Assembly (NCBI GenBank): GCA_000333855.2
Contig: CM007319.1
Location: forward strand, 504,055-563,723
Direction: 5' to 3'
Source of the DNA: Endotrypanum monterogeii
Taxonomy: Eukaryota; Euglenozoa; Kinetoplastea; Trypanosomatida; Trypanosomatidae
Length of the DNA stretch: 59,669 nucleotides
The notes below the pieces were generated by a model that was given only the letters and a program-made list of their open reading frames with translations, had not been told where the DNA came from and ran no database searches. A program made the position numbers and the translations under genes. Of this stretch, positions 30,742 through 42,500 are shown piece by piece (position 1 is the first letter of the stretch; every line of letters begins with the position of its first letter).

Positions 30742-31908
30742 TCAACATCTTCGGAATAAACATATTGTCAGGGAGGGTGTCTCGGTGCACGACATCGCGG
30801 TGGGGGATGTGACGCCAATGCAGCCCACCTCTAAAATATCCTTCACTAGACGTGCCCGCCCTACTTCAGATGTGATATGGTGACCACGATACAGGTGCAC
30901 CCATCCGCGTCGATCATCCACGGCGATGGCCGCTTCATCAAGGGTGCACTGAATGAGGCAGTCAACGAAGAGGGCAGAGCTGCAGCTAACCAGGCTGTCG
31001 GTGATGTCTCTCAGACCAGTGGGCCGTGGCGGGGTACAGTGACGATGTGAAATCTGTGTGGCTTCATAGAAATAGCCATCCGTCATGACGTCCTCGGATA
31101 CATTGGGCCTGACCTCTGGGCTTGACGACTCCTCATTGTGATACAGAGGGCCAGAGATCCCTCCAAGGAAGCTGGCCACCGTAGCAGATCCGGGAGTTGC
31201 TCGAAGGGCACTGGTCAAGGACACATTTTTGTTCGATGTCGTGGCCAGCGTCTCGGACGCCCGATTTCTTTGCGCCGCCGTGGATGAAATGACTTGGCAC
31301 CTCACAGTCTCATGCACCTCGCTTTCTGCCTGCACTCCGTCACAGGCTTTGCAACACGTTGTGCCACGGCTCCACGTGCACGCGAATGTGGGTTGCATTA
31401 CAAACGAATATCGACGACTGTAGTCGCCACGCACGACGGAAACGCGGAATGAGCGAAGCGTGAGCGTTACCTTTCTGTCAGGGCCGAAACTCCAAGTTGA
31501 GAGTGGAGATGCTGCGGGTGGTGCAGAGGAATGATGTACCGCGTTACCGGTGAGGTGATCGGACACGGCGATTAAGAAGGAGTCGTGGTGGGCCTGTGCT
31601 GCCGTGCTGCCGCTAGGGTCATCCCTGATGAGCGATGGTGGGGTCGAGAGAGAGGGCAGGTGGCTGGTCGTTTGCTGTCGCTCCAGATTTGTGTCATCGA
31701 TGCTCTCGGCTGCGTTGGATGTGGTATCGCTGGCCACGAAGGACTTCTCATCGATGCGTCGGCATCGACGAAGGTGCTCGTTGCGCCAGTGATGCTGCAT
31801 GACCAGCTGGTGCTCCTCGCGTCGGCGCTTTAGACCTTCTGGGAAACATGAGAACACGATGTCGTGGTTTCCCTGGGTTTGCCTATACTTATGCATGCCG
31901 CTGTCCAT
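30742..31908 (-). CDS. Hypothetical protein
   Basis: This 388-residue protein is of unknown family. The N-terminal 50 residues are basic and His/Arg-rich (including EGLKRRREEHQ and NEHLRRCRR). A Ser/Thr-rich stretch follows. The segment from about 140 to 215 alternates hydrophobic and polar residues like beta strands (KVTLTLRSFRVSVVRGDYSRRYSFVM), and the last 80 residues are again hydrophobic-patterned. Cys-rich spots (TCCKAC) do not form a clear zinc-binding array. There is no signal peptide or membrane helix. The start is the first ATG (31908), just after a T-run/A-run. The longer frame upstream reads through low-complexity leader sequence. Codon choice favours G/C at third positions, as in neighbouring genes, which supports it being real. 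Confidence 0.75.
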   Translation of the reverse strand: MDSGMHKYRQTQGNHDIVFSCFPEGLKRRREEHQLVMQHHWRNEHLRRCRRIDEKSFVASDTTSNAAESIDDTNLERQQTTSHLPSLSTPPSLIRDDPSGSTAAQAHHDSFLIAVSDHLTGNAVHHSSAPPAASPLSTWSFGPDRKVTLTLRSFRVSVVRGDYSRRYSFVMQPTFACTWSRGTTCCKACDGVQAESEVHETVRCQVISSTAAQRNRASETLATTSNKNVSLTSALRATPGSATVASFLGGISGPLYHNEESSSPEVRPNVSEDVMTDGYFYEATQISHRHCTPPRPTGLRDITDSLVSCSSALFVDCLIQCTLDEAAIAVDDRRGWVHLYRGHHITSEVGRARLVKDILEVGCIGVTSPTAMSCTETPSLTICLFRRC

Positions 31909-33927
31909 CTTTTTTTTTTTAATTATTATTGGTGGGAGACAGAAGAAAAGGGAGGAGGTGTGTACGAGTGTGTGGGAGTGAGTCACCCAAATGAGGAAAA
32001 TAAGATGAGCACAAAATCTGATGCGTACGGAATGAGAAACAGACAAGAGAGCACCATAAATGCTTTTCTAGTGAAGTGCGGGTCGCAGTTGTTTGAGAAT
32101 AAAATACACCGCACACGCCTCCACACGCACAGAGAGAAGAAAATCAAACACTAAGCCAGAGGATATGTGTGTGTGGGGTAGGGAGGGGAGGAGGGAGGGA
32201 GGGAGGAGAGAGGTGAAACGCGAAAAAAAAACTACCGACAACTCGAAAAAAAAAAAACCGTGAAGACTTACAGCAGGCGTGTGCTGTGATGATTGTGTAA
32301 GGACAAACGTGACTATAGGCTTATGTAACTGTGTCCCTCTCTTCTTCTGTCTGTATAGATATTCAGATGGGTACGCAAAAACATTTTGAGCTACACACTA
32401 GTGTGAGATCCGAGGAGGGAGCATCAAGAGGACGATAAAATAGAAATCATCGGATTGAGGAGTTTGCATCCACTTACTTTTTTTTTTTCAAATATATAAT
32501 TGGCAACAATCTAGGTGATGTTACACACATACACACATATATATATGTGTTGAATGCCCTCACGCGAGGGGATGATGATTCGAGTAAGCTGGCTTGCACT
32601 TTTCTCGTACACAGTGTCTATTTCTGTCGCCTTCATTATTTTCCTTATTATTACCTCAGCGAAAAAGGAGGGAGACAATCCTGGCCTTGCCCATTGCTTC
32701 TTGTGCAAGAGAATCCGTGTGCGCTTGCATGGGTGTGGGCAATGGAGGAAAGAACAAAAAAAGATCAAAGCAAGAGATGTGGCGATGATCACTGCGGTCC
32801 CTCTAGCCTTCATCCAGACCTCGAACCAAACCCAAAAAAATGTAGTGAGAAAAAAAATTTAATTTGTTGAGTACACACTCAAGTGAGCCAAAACCCTTTC
32901 TGTTGCCGAGCTGGTAGGTCGGTGATCGCTCATTCGAGACGAAGGATCCAGGAAGAGTTTGATGCGTAAAAAAAAAGGGCGGGGGGGGGGATGAGTATAT
33001 ATCTAATATATAAGTTATTTATTTGTAGCTGTATGCACGTTTTCTCTTCTGTGTGCGTGTGTAGGGGGGGGGGTAGATACACGGGCGAAAGAGCAACGGT
33101 CTAGGATGTCTCTAAAGGATGTCAGTCATCCCCTCCCCCCAAAAAAATCCATGGAAGACATGCCGTGTGCCCACGCCTGTGAAAAGGGGTCCATATTTCT
33201 ACTCCGTCTTAGTTTATCTGAGATGAGCACAGTTGTGCATATTTGTGTATGTATGTGTCGATTTTTTTTTGTCCTTTCAATGTGTCTTGCATGCGCGCGT
33301 GACTCTATTGAGGGGGGCGAAGGGGGCAAAGAGAACAAGACAGGATGCATAACGATGAATTCACCAGTGGCATAAACAGGAAGTGAATGTGTTCCAGACG
33401 CTGCGGCTGCAACTATCCTCGAAGGAAAAGACAACACAAACAGCCTACAGCAAGAACACACAGACGTACGCAGAATCATGCACGTTTTATAATTCTTTCG
33501 TCCCGGGGCAGAGGACGGTTATGTACATTTGTGTCCTCTCTAAGGTTCTTCAGAGGGAAACAAAGTGTGTGAGGAGAGAAAGGCAGTGTGGGTGGTGGTA
33601 GAAGGGAAGGGAGACAAGCCCAGCTTCTGCATCCTCTCTCCTTTTTTCCCCTCTGCCCTTCAACTCCTCCTGCTGCAGTCCCCCATCGTTTTTTAATCAC
33701 TATTATCCCCCTCCTGTTCCACATCCCTGCCGAAGGGAGAACTCTGGGTTTCTGTATGCCTTTGTCTATTGCAGTTCGACCTGTCGTTGATGGCCCCGGG
33801 TGAAGGAGATTACCGGACACCAGCGGTGGGACAATTTTTTTTTTTTTTAAGTCATGGCGCTGGTAAATTTCTACTTTTTTTTCCTCCTTTTGTGTTAAAT
33901 AATAAAAAAGGGGGAGAGAGAAATAAG

Positions 33928-33966
<39 letters not shown>

Positions 33967-34694
33967 GACATATACCCCGCTCACCTACTCTCAGAGAAAC
34001 TCACACAAACAAAAGCGAAATATACGCAAAGAATCCTTACCCACACTGTGAGGACGTCATGTGAATGTATGACATCGCCTCTTGGCTCACCACGAAGGAA
34101 GAAAGGAAATTCGTGAAGAGATGTGTGTTTGTATTCGCTTGTGTATCTGGTCGGTACCCCCCCTAAAAAAAAAACCTGAGATACGTGCTTCTACTTTGTC
34201 ACAAGGGTGTGTGTGTATGTGTGTGTGTGTGTATTTATATATATATATGGGCATGCATGCTAAGTGGCTATAGAGGTGATAAGAAGTTCCTACTCATACA
34301 CGAAACAAAAGAGACCAACAACAACAACAGAAAAAAGAGAACACCATCGGCATCAACAGCCGACAATACCTTGTCTCCTGCCCCCTCTCCCTCCCCCACC
34401 CTACACCACACCTATTATGCACAACAGCAACTCCCCTTCCCCTCCCGTGGCTCCCTCCATTTTTTTTCACGAGTCACAGAGACGCACGAAAAAAAAAAAA
34501 AGAATCGCGTATCTGTTTCTATGTATTTCTGGATACGCACGCCTCTTCATTTCACAACAATAGCAACAGAGGGGACGAGGGGGGGGTGGAGGGAGACAAA
34601 ACAAAACATCGAGAACGCATAGGGGATAGAGAGATGAACTCCTTTCGAGGGAGGGATGGGGGGGGGAGTTCGTGTACTCCCGATGAGAAATGAC
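31909..34694. other. Long intergenic region
   Basis: This 2.8-kb region has no supportable gene. It contains purine-rich runs at 32.17-32.27 kb, scattered short (TA)n and (TG)n tracts, a (CA)n tract at 33931-33965 and a C/T-rich block at 34.36-34.46 kb. Frames in it are short and low complexity. Confidence 0.6.
33931..33965. repeat. (CA)n microsatellite
   Basis: About 17 CA units with one GC interruption near its start. Confidence 0.95.
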
Positions 34695-35588
34695 TTACAG
34701 CTTACCCATGTAGATTGTGTTGTCGTCGATCCAGCGGTACGGCGGCACCTCGAGGTTCAGCGGGGCCGGACCCTGACGGATACGACCAGAGGGGTCATAG
34801 TGGCTGCCGTGGCATGGGCAGAAGAAGCCGTTGAAGAGGCCCTCGTTGGGAATCGGCACGCAGCCGAGGTGAGTGCAGATGGCGATAACAACAGCCTTCT
34901 CACGGTTATCGGGGAAGCGGGCCTCATCGGTTTCAGGATCCTTCAGCGCTGACAGCGGTGTCTCCATCACTTCCTTCATCTGACGAGCAGAGCGACGGTA
35001 CACAAACACGGGCTTGCCACGCCATACCACTGTCTTGCATTCGCGCTCACCAAGCTCGCCGACTTCAGCCTCAATGTTCATCTGTCCTACCATGGACATG
35101 GCGGGCTGGCCAACATACCAGAGCGGCAGCATCGCATAGCGGGCCATGAGAATGACAAAGCCCAACATGGCAGAATTCAAGGCGTAGTCTGTTACACGGG
35201 CGCGGTCCTCCAGCTCATCGGCGAGCTTCGGCTTCAGAATGTGCTTGCGAAAAAATTCTTCGTCCCACATGCTCGCGTTGTAGTCCTTCAACGCCACACC
35301 CGCGGTGGCTTCGATGCGACCCTGCGGGGCACCCCCTGGGTACGTGTTCAAGACAACCTCCTCGGAGGTGTCCACGTCGCAGAGGGCCGGGTCGGAGTAC
35401 TTGGCGTAGCGGCCGTACTTGGTCGTCATCTCTGCTGATTGCGGCGGCTTCATGAACTCATCGGACCACGAGTTCACCGGCTTGTCATTCTTAGTCAGTG
35501 GCATATTGCCCTCTAACTGCTTGAAGACCAGCGAGACGCGGGCGGCTCGAGTGGCCTGGAAGGCTGAAATGAAGGAGCGGCGGAACAT
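34695..35588 (-). CDS. RISP: Rieske iron-sulfur protein of cytochrome bc1 complex
   Basis: This is the 2Fe-2S subunit of respiratory complex III in the mitochondrial inner membrane. It accepts electrons from ubiquinol and passes them to cytochrome c1. At 297 residues it has the length known for trypanosomatid Rieske proteins. Box 1 is CTHLGC (238-243) and box 2 is CPCHGS (257-262). Cluster ligands are Cys238, His240, Cys257 and His260, and the disulfide pair is Cys243-Cys259. [12 protein letters not shown] (273-284) is the proline loop. A membrane segment lies at about 138-156. The first 20 residues ([20 protein letters not shown]) form a basic amphipathic presequence. The ATG at 35588 is the first after a clear splice acceptor; an in-frame extension to 35639 translates only microsatellite sequence. 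Confidence 0.98.
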   Translation of the reverse strand: MFRRSFISAFQATRAARVSLVFKQLEGNMPLTKNDKPVNSWSDEFMKPPQSAEMTTKYGRYAKYSDPALCDVDTSEEVVLNTYPGGAPQGRIEATAGVALKDYNASMWDEEFFRKHILKPKLADELEDRARVTDYALNSAMLGFVILMARYAMLPLWYVGQPAMSMVGQMNIEAEVGELGERECKTVVWRGKPVFVYRRSARQMKEVMETPLSALKDPETDEARFPDNREKAVVIAICTHLGCVPIPNEGLFNGFFCPCHGSHYDPSGRIRQGPAPLNLEVPPYRWIDDNTIYMGKL

Positions 35589-35639
35589 TGTGGAGCAGCT
35601 CACTGATACAAGCACACACACACACACACAGCGAAACAA

Positions 35640-35678
35640 CTGATGGGAGATATTATAGAGTAGAGAGAGTGAGAGACT
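35640..35678 (-). promoter_or_regulatory. Probable trans-splice acceptor for the Rieske gene
   Basis: On the minus strand a CT-repeat-like tract (35678 down to 35642) ends in CCCATCAG, with the AG at 35641-35640. This predicts a 51-nt leader before ATG 35588. Confidence 0.6.
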
Positions 35679-36614
35679 CAGACAAACGGGAGACCGTCGT
35701 TGCCTTTGCTTGCGTGAAGTTGTGTGACTGTTATCTTAGGTATATATATATATTTTTTTTTTTTTGTGTGTATTATGTTTTTGTTTCTTCTGTGTCTCCT
35801 AAACAGGGAGGATTAGTTATAATACTACGATGGTTACATATTTTTTTTTTGTGAATGTCAGTGTGCATTGGTTTGTTTGAGGTGTTGTTGGAAGATCCGG
35901 TGGCGTGGTGAGTCGAGGGGAAGAAGAAAGGAGGGCAGGAAATGAAGGAGTGCGATGGGCACGGAAAAAACGAGGGCGAAAAACACCCGATGTTAAAGCA
36001 GTTGAATGAAAGAACGAGATGGAAAGCAAAGAAAGAACATGCTGAGGCCCGAGGTGCTGCATGTTCACCGCTACAAAGATGGCGGGCGGGCAAACATTCC
36101 GATGTGCGTCTAAGCTCACCCATGTCCGTTTTTGGCGTGCGTGGTTTCGATGCATCTAGGTTACAGAAACGCCGAGAGGTGCACGAGCGGCAAACACAAG
36201 CAGATATGACAACTATTCATAGTTTTCAGTTCATGAAGGAGCAAAAAAAAAAGGAGGCGATAAGGGGGGGGGCGGAGACACCAAAGAAAATCGGGAAGCA
36301 TCGGTTGCTTCACAAAAGGGGGAGCGAAGACAACAACAGCTGAGAGAAACATATCGACACATAAACATATGCATACACTTATACACACACAGAGGTTTTC
36401 CTGGATGTATAATTATTTTGTTCAATGTTGTTGCTTCGATCTCTTGCTGTAGATTCTCCCCCATTCAGAAATATTTGCAGTCTTTTTTTTTTTCTACCCT
36501 TGTGAGCAAATGTGTGCAAGTGGATGGGTGGAGCGGAAGGGGCAGGGTGAGCATGTCACAGAGAAAGACCACAATTCCGCCCCCTTCCTCACCCAGTAAA
36601 AAACAAGTAGTCGG

Positions 36615-36620
36615 TATATA

Positions 36621-36658
<38 letters not shown>

Positions 36659-36670
36659 TATACATATATA
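36615..36670. repeat. (TA)n tract with interruptions
   Basis: About 55 bases of TA with single G or C interruptions, beginning 55 bases beyond the stop codon of the next gene, so it lies in that gene's 3' UTR. Confidence 0.95.
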
Positions 36671-36724
36671 AAAAGGAAAAGATCAAAAGAAAAAAAACGG
36701 TGGTAGAGTAGCATCAGCGCCCGC

Positions 36725-38911
36725 TCACGTCGCCACACCAACTGGTGGGTACATATTGAGACCCACAGTGAAGGCCCCCACACGTGTGGTGTCTTGCGTT
36801 GTGGCCACCAAGAGGGGTAGGCGAGCCCACATCCCGCGAGAGCGATTCTTAAATAGCGATCCCGTAGGCTGCTGCGGCGGGAGCTTTGTCGGGTTGGTGG
36901 CGCTGCTGTTGCCCTCCAAAATATGCTGCACGAGGTTGTCTACGTTGGCATGTGTGGATTCCGGTGCAGCTCCCGCATCAGCTGCGAGGAAGTCTTCGCC
37001 GTTGTCGTGCGCTGCGATCATGCGTTCCAATTGCTTGGCTACTAGCACTACGGAGAGGTGACTTCTGGGTTCAGCAGAGCACAGACGCTCACTTGAGTCT
37101 GGCGAGGTCCACTGACCCATGAGGGCTCGGTCCGAAAGAAATACCCCCGATGAAAATTCCGACAGGTAAAAACGTTCCGGGCATCGCTCGAGCAGCGCCA
37201 GCTCATCCTGGAGCCCCAACAAGGTGAACCCGCATAGCTGTTGCTGATGTCGTCGACGGGATGTCGACACCATGCCCTGCACGTCGAAGATGCACCCAGA
37301 CTTATCACTCACCTTGCCCGTTACTGCGGTGGTGGTGGCGCACATTATTTCTCGTAGCACACGTCGCACATAAAGTCGAGTGGGGTGGGTGGACATCGAG
37401 GCGGCAGCAACCAGATCGAGAAAAACACTGTGCGTCACGATGACTTCGCGGTGGCGCGCCAACTGCTTGAGCTGTCGAAAGTAATGGAGTATGTAGGGCG
37501 TGTCAGGAACGACTACATCGTGATGTACGCGTCGTTTGAGAATCATCTCAATCCGTGACAGTGGTGAGGGGTTGATATCACAGACCCCGTTGCCGAACAA
37601 TTTGTGTGTGGCAGCATCGATCCATGACGTGCAGCACTCGGGCGAGACACTCGGGTGGTGATTCAGGCCTGGTGTCGAGAGCATCGCACCTGCCGAGGCG
37701 CGCCGGCTTCGAGCGGCTGCAGCGCGCAGCTGTTGATACGATTCCGGGAAAACACCATGTGCTGCTGCAGGTACGACGAGTGTCTCTGCCACACGACGCA
37801 CCAATACCGCATCCCAGTTGGGCACCATTCTCGCGAGAAAATTAAGCGAGCTTTTGCAGAGTACTCGGTAGGGGGTAACGGTGTCCTCAATTTTCGCCAG
37901 GCGGGCGGCATCGGCTGGGGCCAAAGCCCGTGTACACGCACGCGAGCCGATGTTCTCCCAGTGCATCTCTTGCTGAGCCCACGGCGCGGAGGGCTGGGTG
38001 TAGGTGAAGGGATGGTGCAAAATCACGTGCGAGAGAGTGTACAAGGGGATGACTTCAACGTCGTCTGCTATCGAACTAGCTCCCCCAGGCACACAGGAAG
38101 AGACCGAGGACGGTGCACAGAGGTGATACATTTCAGCCAAGCAACATTCCTTACCAAGCTGTTGACAAAGCTGGTGCGTTGCGCGCAGAGTGTAGAGTTG
38201 CTGTCGAATACGAATCCTAGCCTGCTCTGCAGCAGAGAGTGTCTCCATCGAAGGTAGAAGCGTGGGCTCTGATAAGATTTCCTTCTTATCATCCGTCTCT
38301 GTGGTCGGCACACTTGTGTTGTTTGATGGCGCCTTTAGATCGCGACTTCTGTAGGTCGGACTTGCCAGCATGTGGGTATCTTCGTAGTCGAGGGTAGGTG
38401 ATGGCGCAGCATCAAGCTCCGCTGCCATAAGAAGGGCCAGCATCGCATAAAGATTCTTGTGGTTCGGCACGTGCGCCAAAGCCCGTTGAGCTAACTGATC
38501 CAAGGACATAAAGGCCTGGGGCACACGCGTTTGCAGCGCAGCGCTAGTTGGCAGTGCACGGCAGCTACTGCGACTTACTGGCCGTGACGGCAACCCGATC
38601 AGTCCGCATCGACACACAGCCTCATAAATCTCCAGCGCCTCGCTGGGTCGTTTTTCATTGAGACATCGCAACATTGCGACCTCCGCCGTTTGAGTGAGGC
38701 GCACTTCATTCGAGCGGTGTTGCGTGTACAGTCGAAACTCGTCATAAAAAGCACTGACCACAGACTCCCACACATGCGCACTCGATGATAGGCCCGAACT
38801 CTCAGAAGTCAGATGTTGGAATGCTGGGGTCACTGGCGAGACGGTCCCGAGGGGCTGTGCGAATACTTTGTGGGCCGACTGTCTCCGCACCGCACTTCGT
38901 CGGAGACTCAT
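36725..38911 (-). CDS. Conserved protein with possible PIN-like domain
   Basis: This 728-residue protein is not firmly recognised. The first 25 residues are basic with few acids (MSLRRSAVRRQSAHKVFAQP), consistent with a mitochondrial presequence. One helical-hairpin-like unit (about 77-105, AMLRCLNEKRPSEALEIYEA) resembles a PPR/TPR repeat. At 464-504 the order of a hydrophobic strand ending in Asp470, a helix, a second strand (EVIVTH) and a helix (SVFLDLVAAAS) resembles the start of a PIN nuclease-like fold. A later FLSDRAL (591-597) could be another acidic position. Such PPR-plus-PIN proteins occur among trypanosomatid mitochondrial RNA and ribosome factors, which is an inference here. The start at 38911 lies 11 bases after TTTCTAG; an ATG at 38932 lies before that AG. 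Confidence 0.82.
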   Translation of the reverse strand: MSLRRSAVRRQSAHKVFAQPLGTVSPVTPAFQHLTSESSGLSSSAHVWESVVSAFYDEFRLYTQHRSNEVRLTQTAEVAMLRCLNEKRPSEALEIYEAVCRCGLIGLPSRPVSRSSCRALPTSAALQTRVPQAFMSLDQLAQRALAHVPNHKNLYAMLALLMAAELDAAPSPTLDYEDTHMLASPTYRSRDLKAPSNNTSVPTTETDDKKEILSEPTLLPSMETLSAAEQARIRIRQQLYTLRATHQLCQQLGKECCLAEMYHLCAPSSVSSCVPGGASSIADDVEVIPLYTLSHVILHHPFTYTQPSAPWAQQEMHWENIGSRACTRALAPADAARLAKIEDTVTPYRVLCKSSLNFLARMVPNWDAVLVRRVAETLVVPAAAHGVFPESYQQLRAAAARSRRASAGAMLSTPGLNHHPSVSPECCTSWIDAATHKLFGNGVCDINPSPLSRIEMILKRRVHHDVVVPDTPYILHYFRQLKQLARHREVIVTHSVFLDLVAAASMSTHPTRLYVRRVLREIMCATTTAVTGKVSDKSGCIFDVQGMVSTSRRRHQQQLCGFTLLGLQDELALLERCPERFYLSEFSSGVFLSDRALMGQWTSPDSSERLCSAEPRSHLSVVLVAKQLERMIAAHDNGEDFLAADAGAAPESTHANVDNLVQHILEGNSSATNPTKLPPQQPTGSLFKNRSRGMWARLPLLVATTQDTTRVGAFTVGLNMYPPVGVAT

Positions 38912-38927
38912 GCTGTTGCTGGCTAGA

Positions 38928-38971
<44 letters not shown>

Positions 38972-39500
38972 GATATATGAAACACGATAAGGAATGAGTC
39001 CGCCCTGTTTCCCGAAGGATCGTGGGGATAATGTGCTATTCCGTGGATCGCTATGTCCGCATCGCGAACGAGAGGGGGAAGAAAATGGCCGAGCTACAAA
39101 CAAAGAGAAGCACACAATGTTGCTTTGAGGTGATGGGAGGGGGGGGGCTGGCAGTCGCGTAGGGAGGGGGAGGGAGATGCGCTTGTCAGAGGTGCAGTGA
39201 TGGCTGTAATGAGAGCGTAACTGCGAGTCAATACGCCTTAGCTTTCGTGAAAGAGGAAGAGGGTGAGGGGGCCAGACTATGGAGGGGGAGGGTTGGGCAG
39301 GCATGGCACTTACATCCCCCCCCCCCACCACACACATACACATACACATACTTACGCGCAATATTACAGCAAAGGAGAGCGTTGTTTGTGTGGAGTTCAG
39401 AGATGCGTGTGAACCGTTTTTTTTTTTTTGAGGAGCGAGAGAACTTCAAAAAGCGGCGCAAGGGCAGGTGAGAGCAGTTCAACCGTGAGCAGAGGATTCA
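38912..39500. other. Intergenic region
   Basis: This short spacer between two minus-strand genes has a long (TA)n tract at 38931-38969, a C-run at 39316-39326 and a T-run near 39419. No gene is seen. Confidence 0.7.
38923..38969 (-). promoter_or_regulatory. Possible splice acceptor directly after a (TA)n tract
   Basis: On the minus strand a roughly 39-base (TA)n tract is followed at once by GTTTCTAG (AG at 38924-38923), giving an 11-nt leader. The usual C/T tract is replaced by TA repeats, so repeat length could influence splicing. Confidence 0.4.
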
Positions 39501-42500
39501 TCACTCGTTTATCTGGTCTGCGGTGCAGCGGAAGACGAGCAGTAAAGGTGAGACCCCGAGGGTCTTCTGGGGAATGACAGTGTAGGGGAAGACGTACTCC
39601 AGTAACGAGGAGTCATTGTGTTGAAAAAAATTCCCTGCGAACGGGCAGCCAAGCGGGATGATCACAGAGGGAAGGCGGTCGCAGCGTAACCGATGCAGAG
39701 ACAGCTCGTATCGCCGACATGTTGTTACGAGAACGTGAAGGGCACATCTAACTTCGGGCATCAGGACCGATACGTCTGCCCAACTGCCCTCTTCCCCAAT
39801 AGGGCGAACTGGATCTGACGTAGTTGCTTCCTCCGATGTGCCCATGTGTGGTGGCAGTCTAGCTTGTCCCGCGATCTCCAGCTTCTCGAAGAAGCTGGCT
39901 ACGCTCCCGCTGACGTAATTCTCGTATGCACACCAGTGCTGTACGTTGGGCATTACATGTATAAGCGCCGCCAGAAGCCACCCTTCGGCTACCAGTGGAA
40001 GTTGCAGGAGCTGCGACGGTCCTGCTGGACGCATGCAACCCAGAACGAGGGCGTTGAAAGACGACGAGTTCGTGGCCAACGTACAGAAGCGATGGAACAA
40101 AAGATACAACAGGCGTGCTGCAACTGTGGCAACGCCAAGGCAGGCATCCTTAAAGGTATCGTCCCTGTTCACATAGGATGTGAAGATGACCTCAGCGCAC
40201 CAGTCGATCAAGATGGCTGCAGCTTGCTCTTCGCCTTGGCTAGGGTCCACGTCATGGTCGGTTGCGATGCGTGCACCTCGCCTGTGTTGTCCACCCGCCT
40301 CTATTAGACGTGCAGAGGTGGCACCATGCCCACAGCAAGAGAGTTTGGATACTCCACAGAGTCGAATCACATACTCCACGCCTGATAAGACTAGCCATAA
40401 GACACCTTGACGCTGCTCACGCGTCGAGCAGTCGCTGGCGGCGTGGCTGGCTGAAGTCCGCAAGAGGCCGTAGTAGCAAAAGACAGGGATCCACTCGTGC
40501 CAAGGCACATCTTTCGGCGATGATGGCACCATCCCGGTAACGCTGACTCCTTCAGCACCAGAGGAACCGGTACAACCGTCTTCCCCAGTAGCCCCCATCG
40601 CTGCACAGGTCACTGATCTTTCTCGTTTCGGGTGAACTGTCTGTTGAGCCATGATGCAGACAATCGATGAAACAACGCACACCTGAACGCTGCTTACATC
40701 GAAGCACCCAACGGTGCTTTGTCCCAGGTCACCAGAGGCCAACAGCTTGGCGCGTGTGATGGCCGCATGCCTAGCCATACATGCGAAAAGTAGCAAATTC
40801 TTGCCATAGCGGCGCAACACATCAGCCCTGTGGGCACGCGTGAGCAGCAGGTACAGCATCTGTAAAAGGGGGACGAGCAGCTTTCCAGCAGCGCCATCGG
40901 TGCAAATCATCTCTGATGTCGTCAGGGAAAGCAGCTGGCGAACGCGACTCATGGTATACTCGGCAAGTACTGCATCCAGCGACGTGCACGTTGCCGGACC
41001 AAGGGGCCACAGGGCGATGGATATCAGCCGCAGCAGCACTGTGGTGTACTCGAGAGCTTCAACCGAGAAAAGGACGTTATTGCGATCTGCCGCACTGCTG
41101 CCATCAGTGCGAAGAAGAAACGGTAGTAGATGTTCACGCAGGACACACACCGAAAGCATCAAGCCGCTTCCCGAGTTGGGGGCGCGCTCCGTTCCTGTGT
41201 GACGCACCGTAAAATAGCCGTCCAGCAAATCCTGATGCTGAGAAGCTAATTCAGCATAGACGAACTGCAGACCCTCAATGGCGGTGAGCAGTGTGGCCGT
41301 GGGAGCCGAGGGCCCATCATCCTGTTGTCCTCGGGGGTGGGGTCGGCAGTCGAGGGATAGGTACTCTTTTTGTGCCACGCGAAATACTGACTTCAGAAAC
41401 AAATTGACCGTAGACGTCACACTCGCTTGCTGCAAAGAGGCGTTGGTGAGCCAGTGCACTGCGCGAAGTGTGCGCATGTATGCGCTAAGCGGGGACACTT
41501 CATCAGTCGAAGTTGTCAAGTCATGGGGCTCGCTGCGCTCGTAAAGCACCACACTGAGGAGAGCGGCACTGAAAAGTGCTGGTGACGGCGGTACTTGAGT
41601 TCTCTGCAGTAGCGGCAATGATGTCTGATCTTGCGGATGCTGAAGCCGTGTCAGAAAGCTGCACACATCCACACGATACTCCTCGTGGAGTTTGAAGAGA
41701 AACTGGCACACATCCCGCCGCACCTCCACGCTGCTTTCTACACACATCATGAGTCCCTGAACGCAAGTCTCGGCAAAGGGGCGATCAGCAACAGCACCGT
41801 CGTCACCAACGACCGTCCCTCGTGCTGGCTTCAGCCTAGGGGGATTGGTGTCAGTACCGCTGTACCACAGTGTGTGCAGAAGATGTAATGTAAAAACCTC
41901 GATGAGGACATCGATCACCAGGGCCATGTCGACGCCGTCGGGTATTACATCCGCCACTGCAGGGTCCAGAGGGTCACCATACGTGGCTACGTCAGCTGGC
42001 CATAACGCGGCGGGCACGCGAGTGGACTCGCTGGGTGCTGTTCGCAGCAGACGACTGCACAACACACGACCCTTGTTCTCCAACATGGCACCCAGTTCCT
42101 GTTGGCTCACGAACGAAGGACAACCAAGTGTCGCCAGACTCAACAGAAGCTGGGCCTGGAGATTACCTGCACACATCACTACCTCCGTTAGTGATGCAGC
42201 GCCCATAAACGAGGAGGCATGAGTAGGGAGGTGCTCCGGTCGTGCATTTGCCTCCGTGTGAGATCGGGTGAGTGCATGAATGAGTTCTACCCGCGCAGTC
42301 AGCAGCTCTGGCGCCTCCGGAAAGAGGCCGAAGAGCGTATCGAGCAGCCCTGCCCTGTTATCGTCATCCTTCGGACCTCCTGAACGCGGGTAAGTGCCTC
42401 GCGGTAGATATGAAGGTCCGAATATCGGGTTCGAAGGGGCAGTAAAGAGATGAGAAGTAGTGCCTTCCCCATTACGTGCATCTTGTGGTTGCCCCTCCAC

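Larger units (their letters stand above)
35589..36724. other. Intergenic region
   Basis: This 1.1-kb region includes the leader of the Rieske gene, (CA)n near 35615-35630, T-runs at 35750-35765 and 35840-35850, and a long interrupted (TA)n at 36615-36670. The sequence TACAAAGATGG at 36074-36084 matches the core of the dispersed element, but the flanks agree only weakly. No gene is seen. Confidence 0.6.

Noticed and set aside
32900..32960. tRNA-like sequence
   Set aside because: A TTCGA stretch resembles a B box, but no matching A box or cloverleaf could be drawn.
36074..36084. Possible third copy of the dispersed element (TACAAAGATGG)
   Set aside because: Only the 11-base core matches well. 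Flanking agreement is weak, and such a match could occur by chance in 60 kb.
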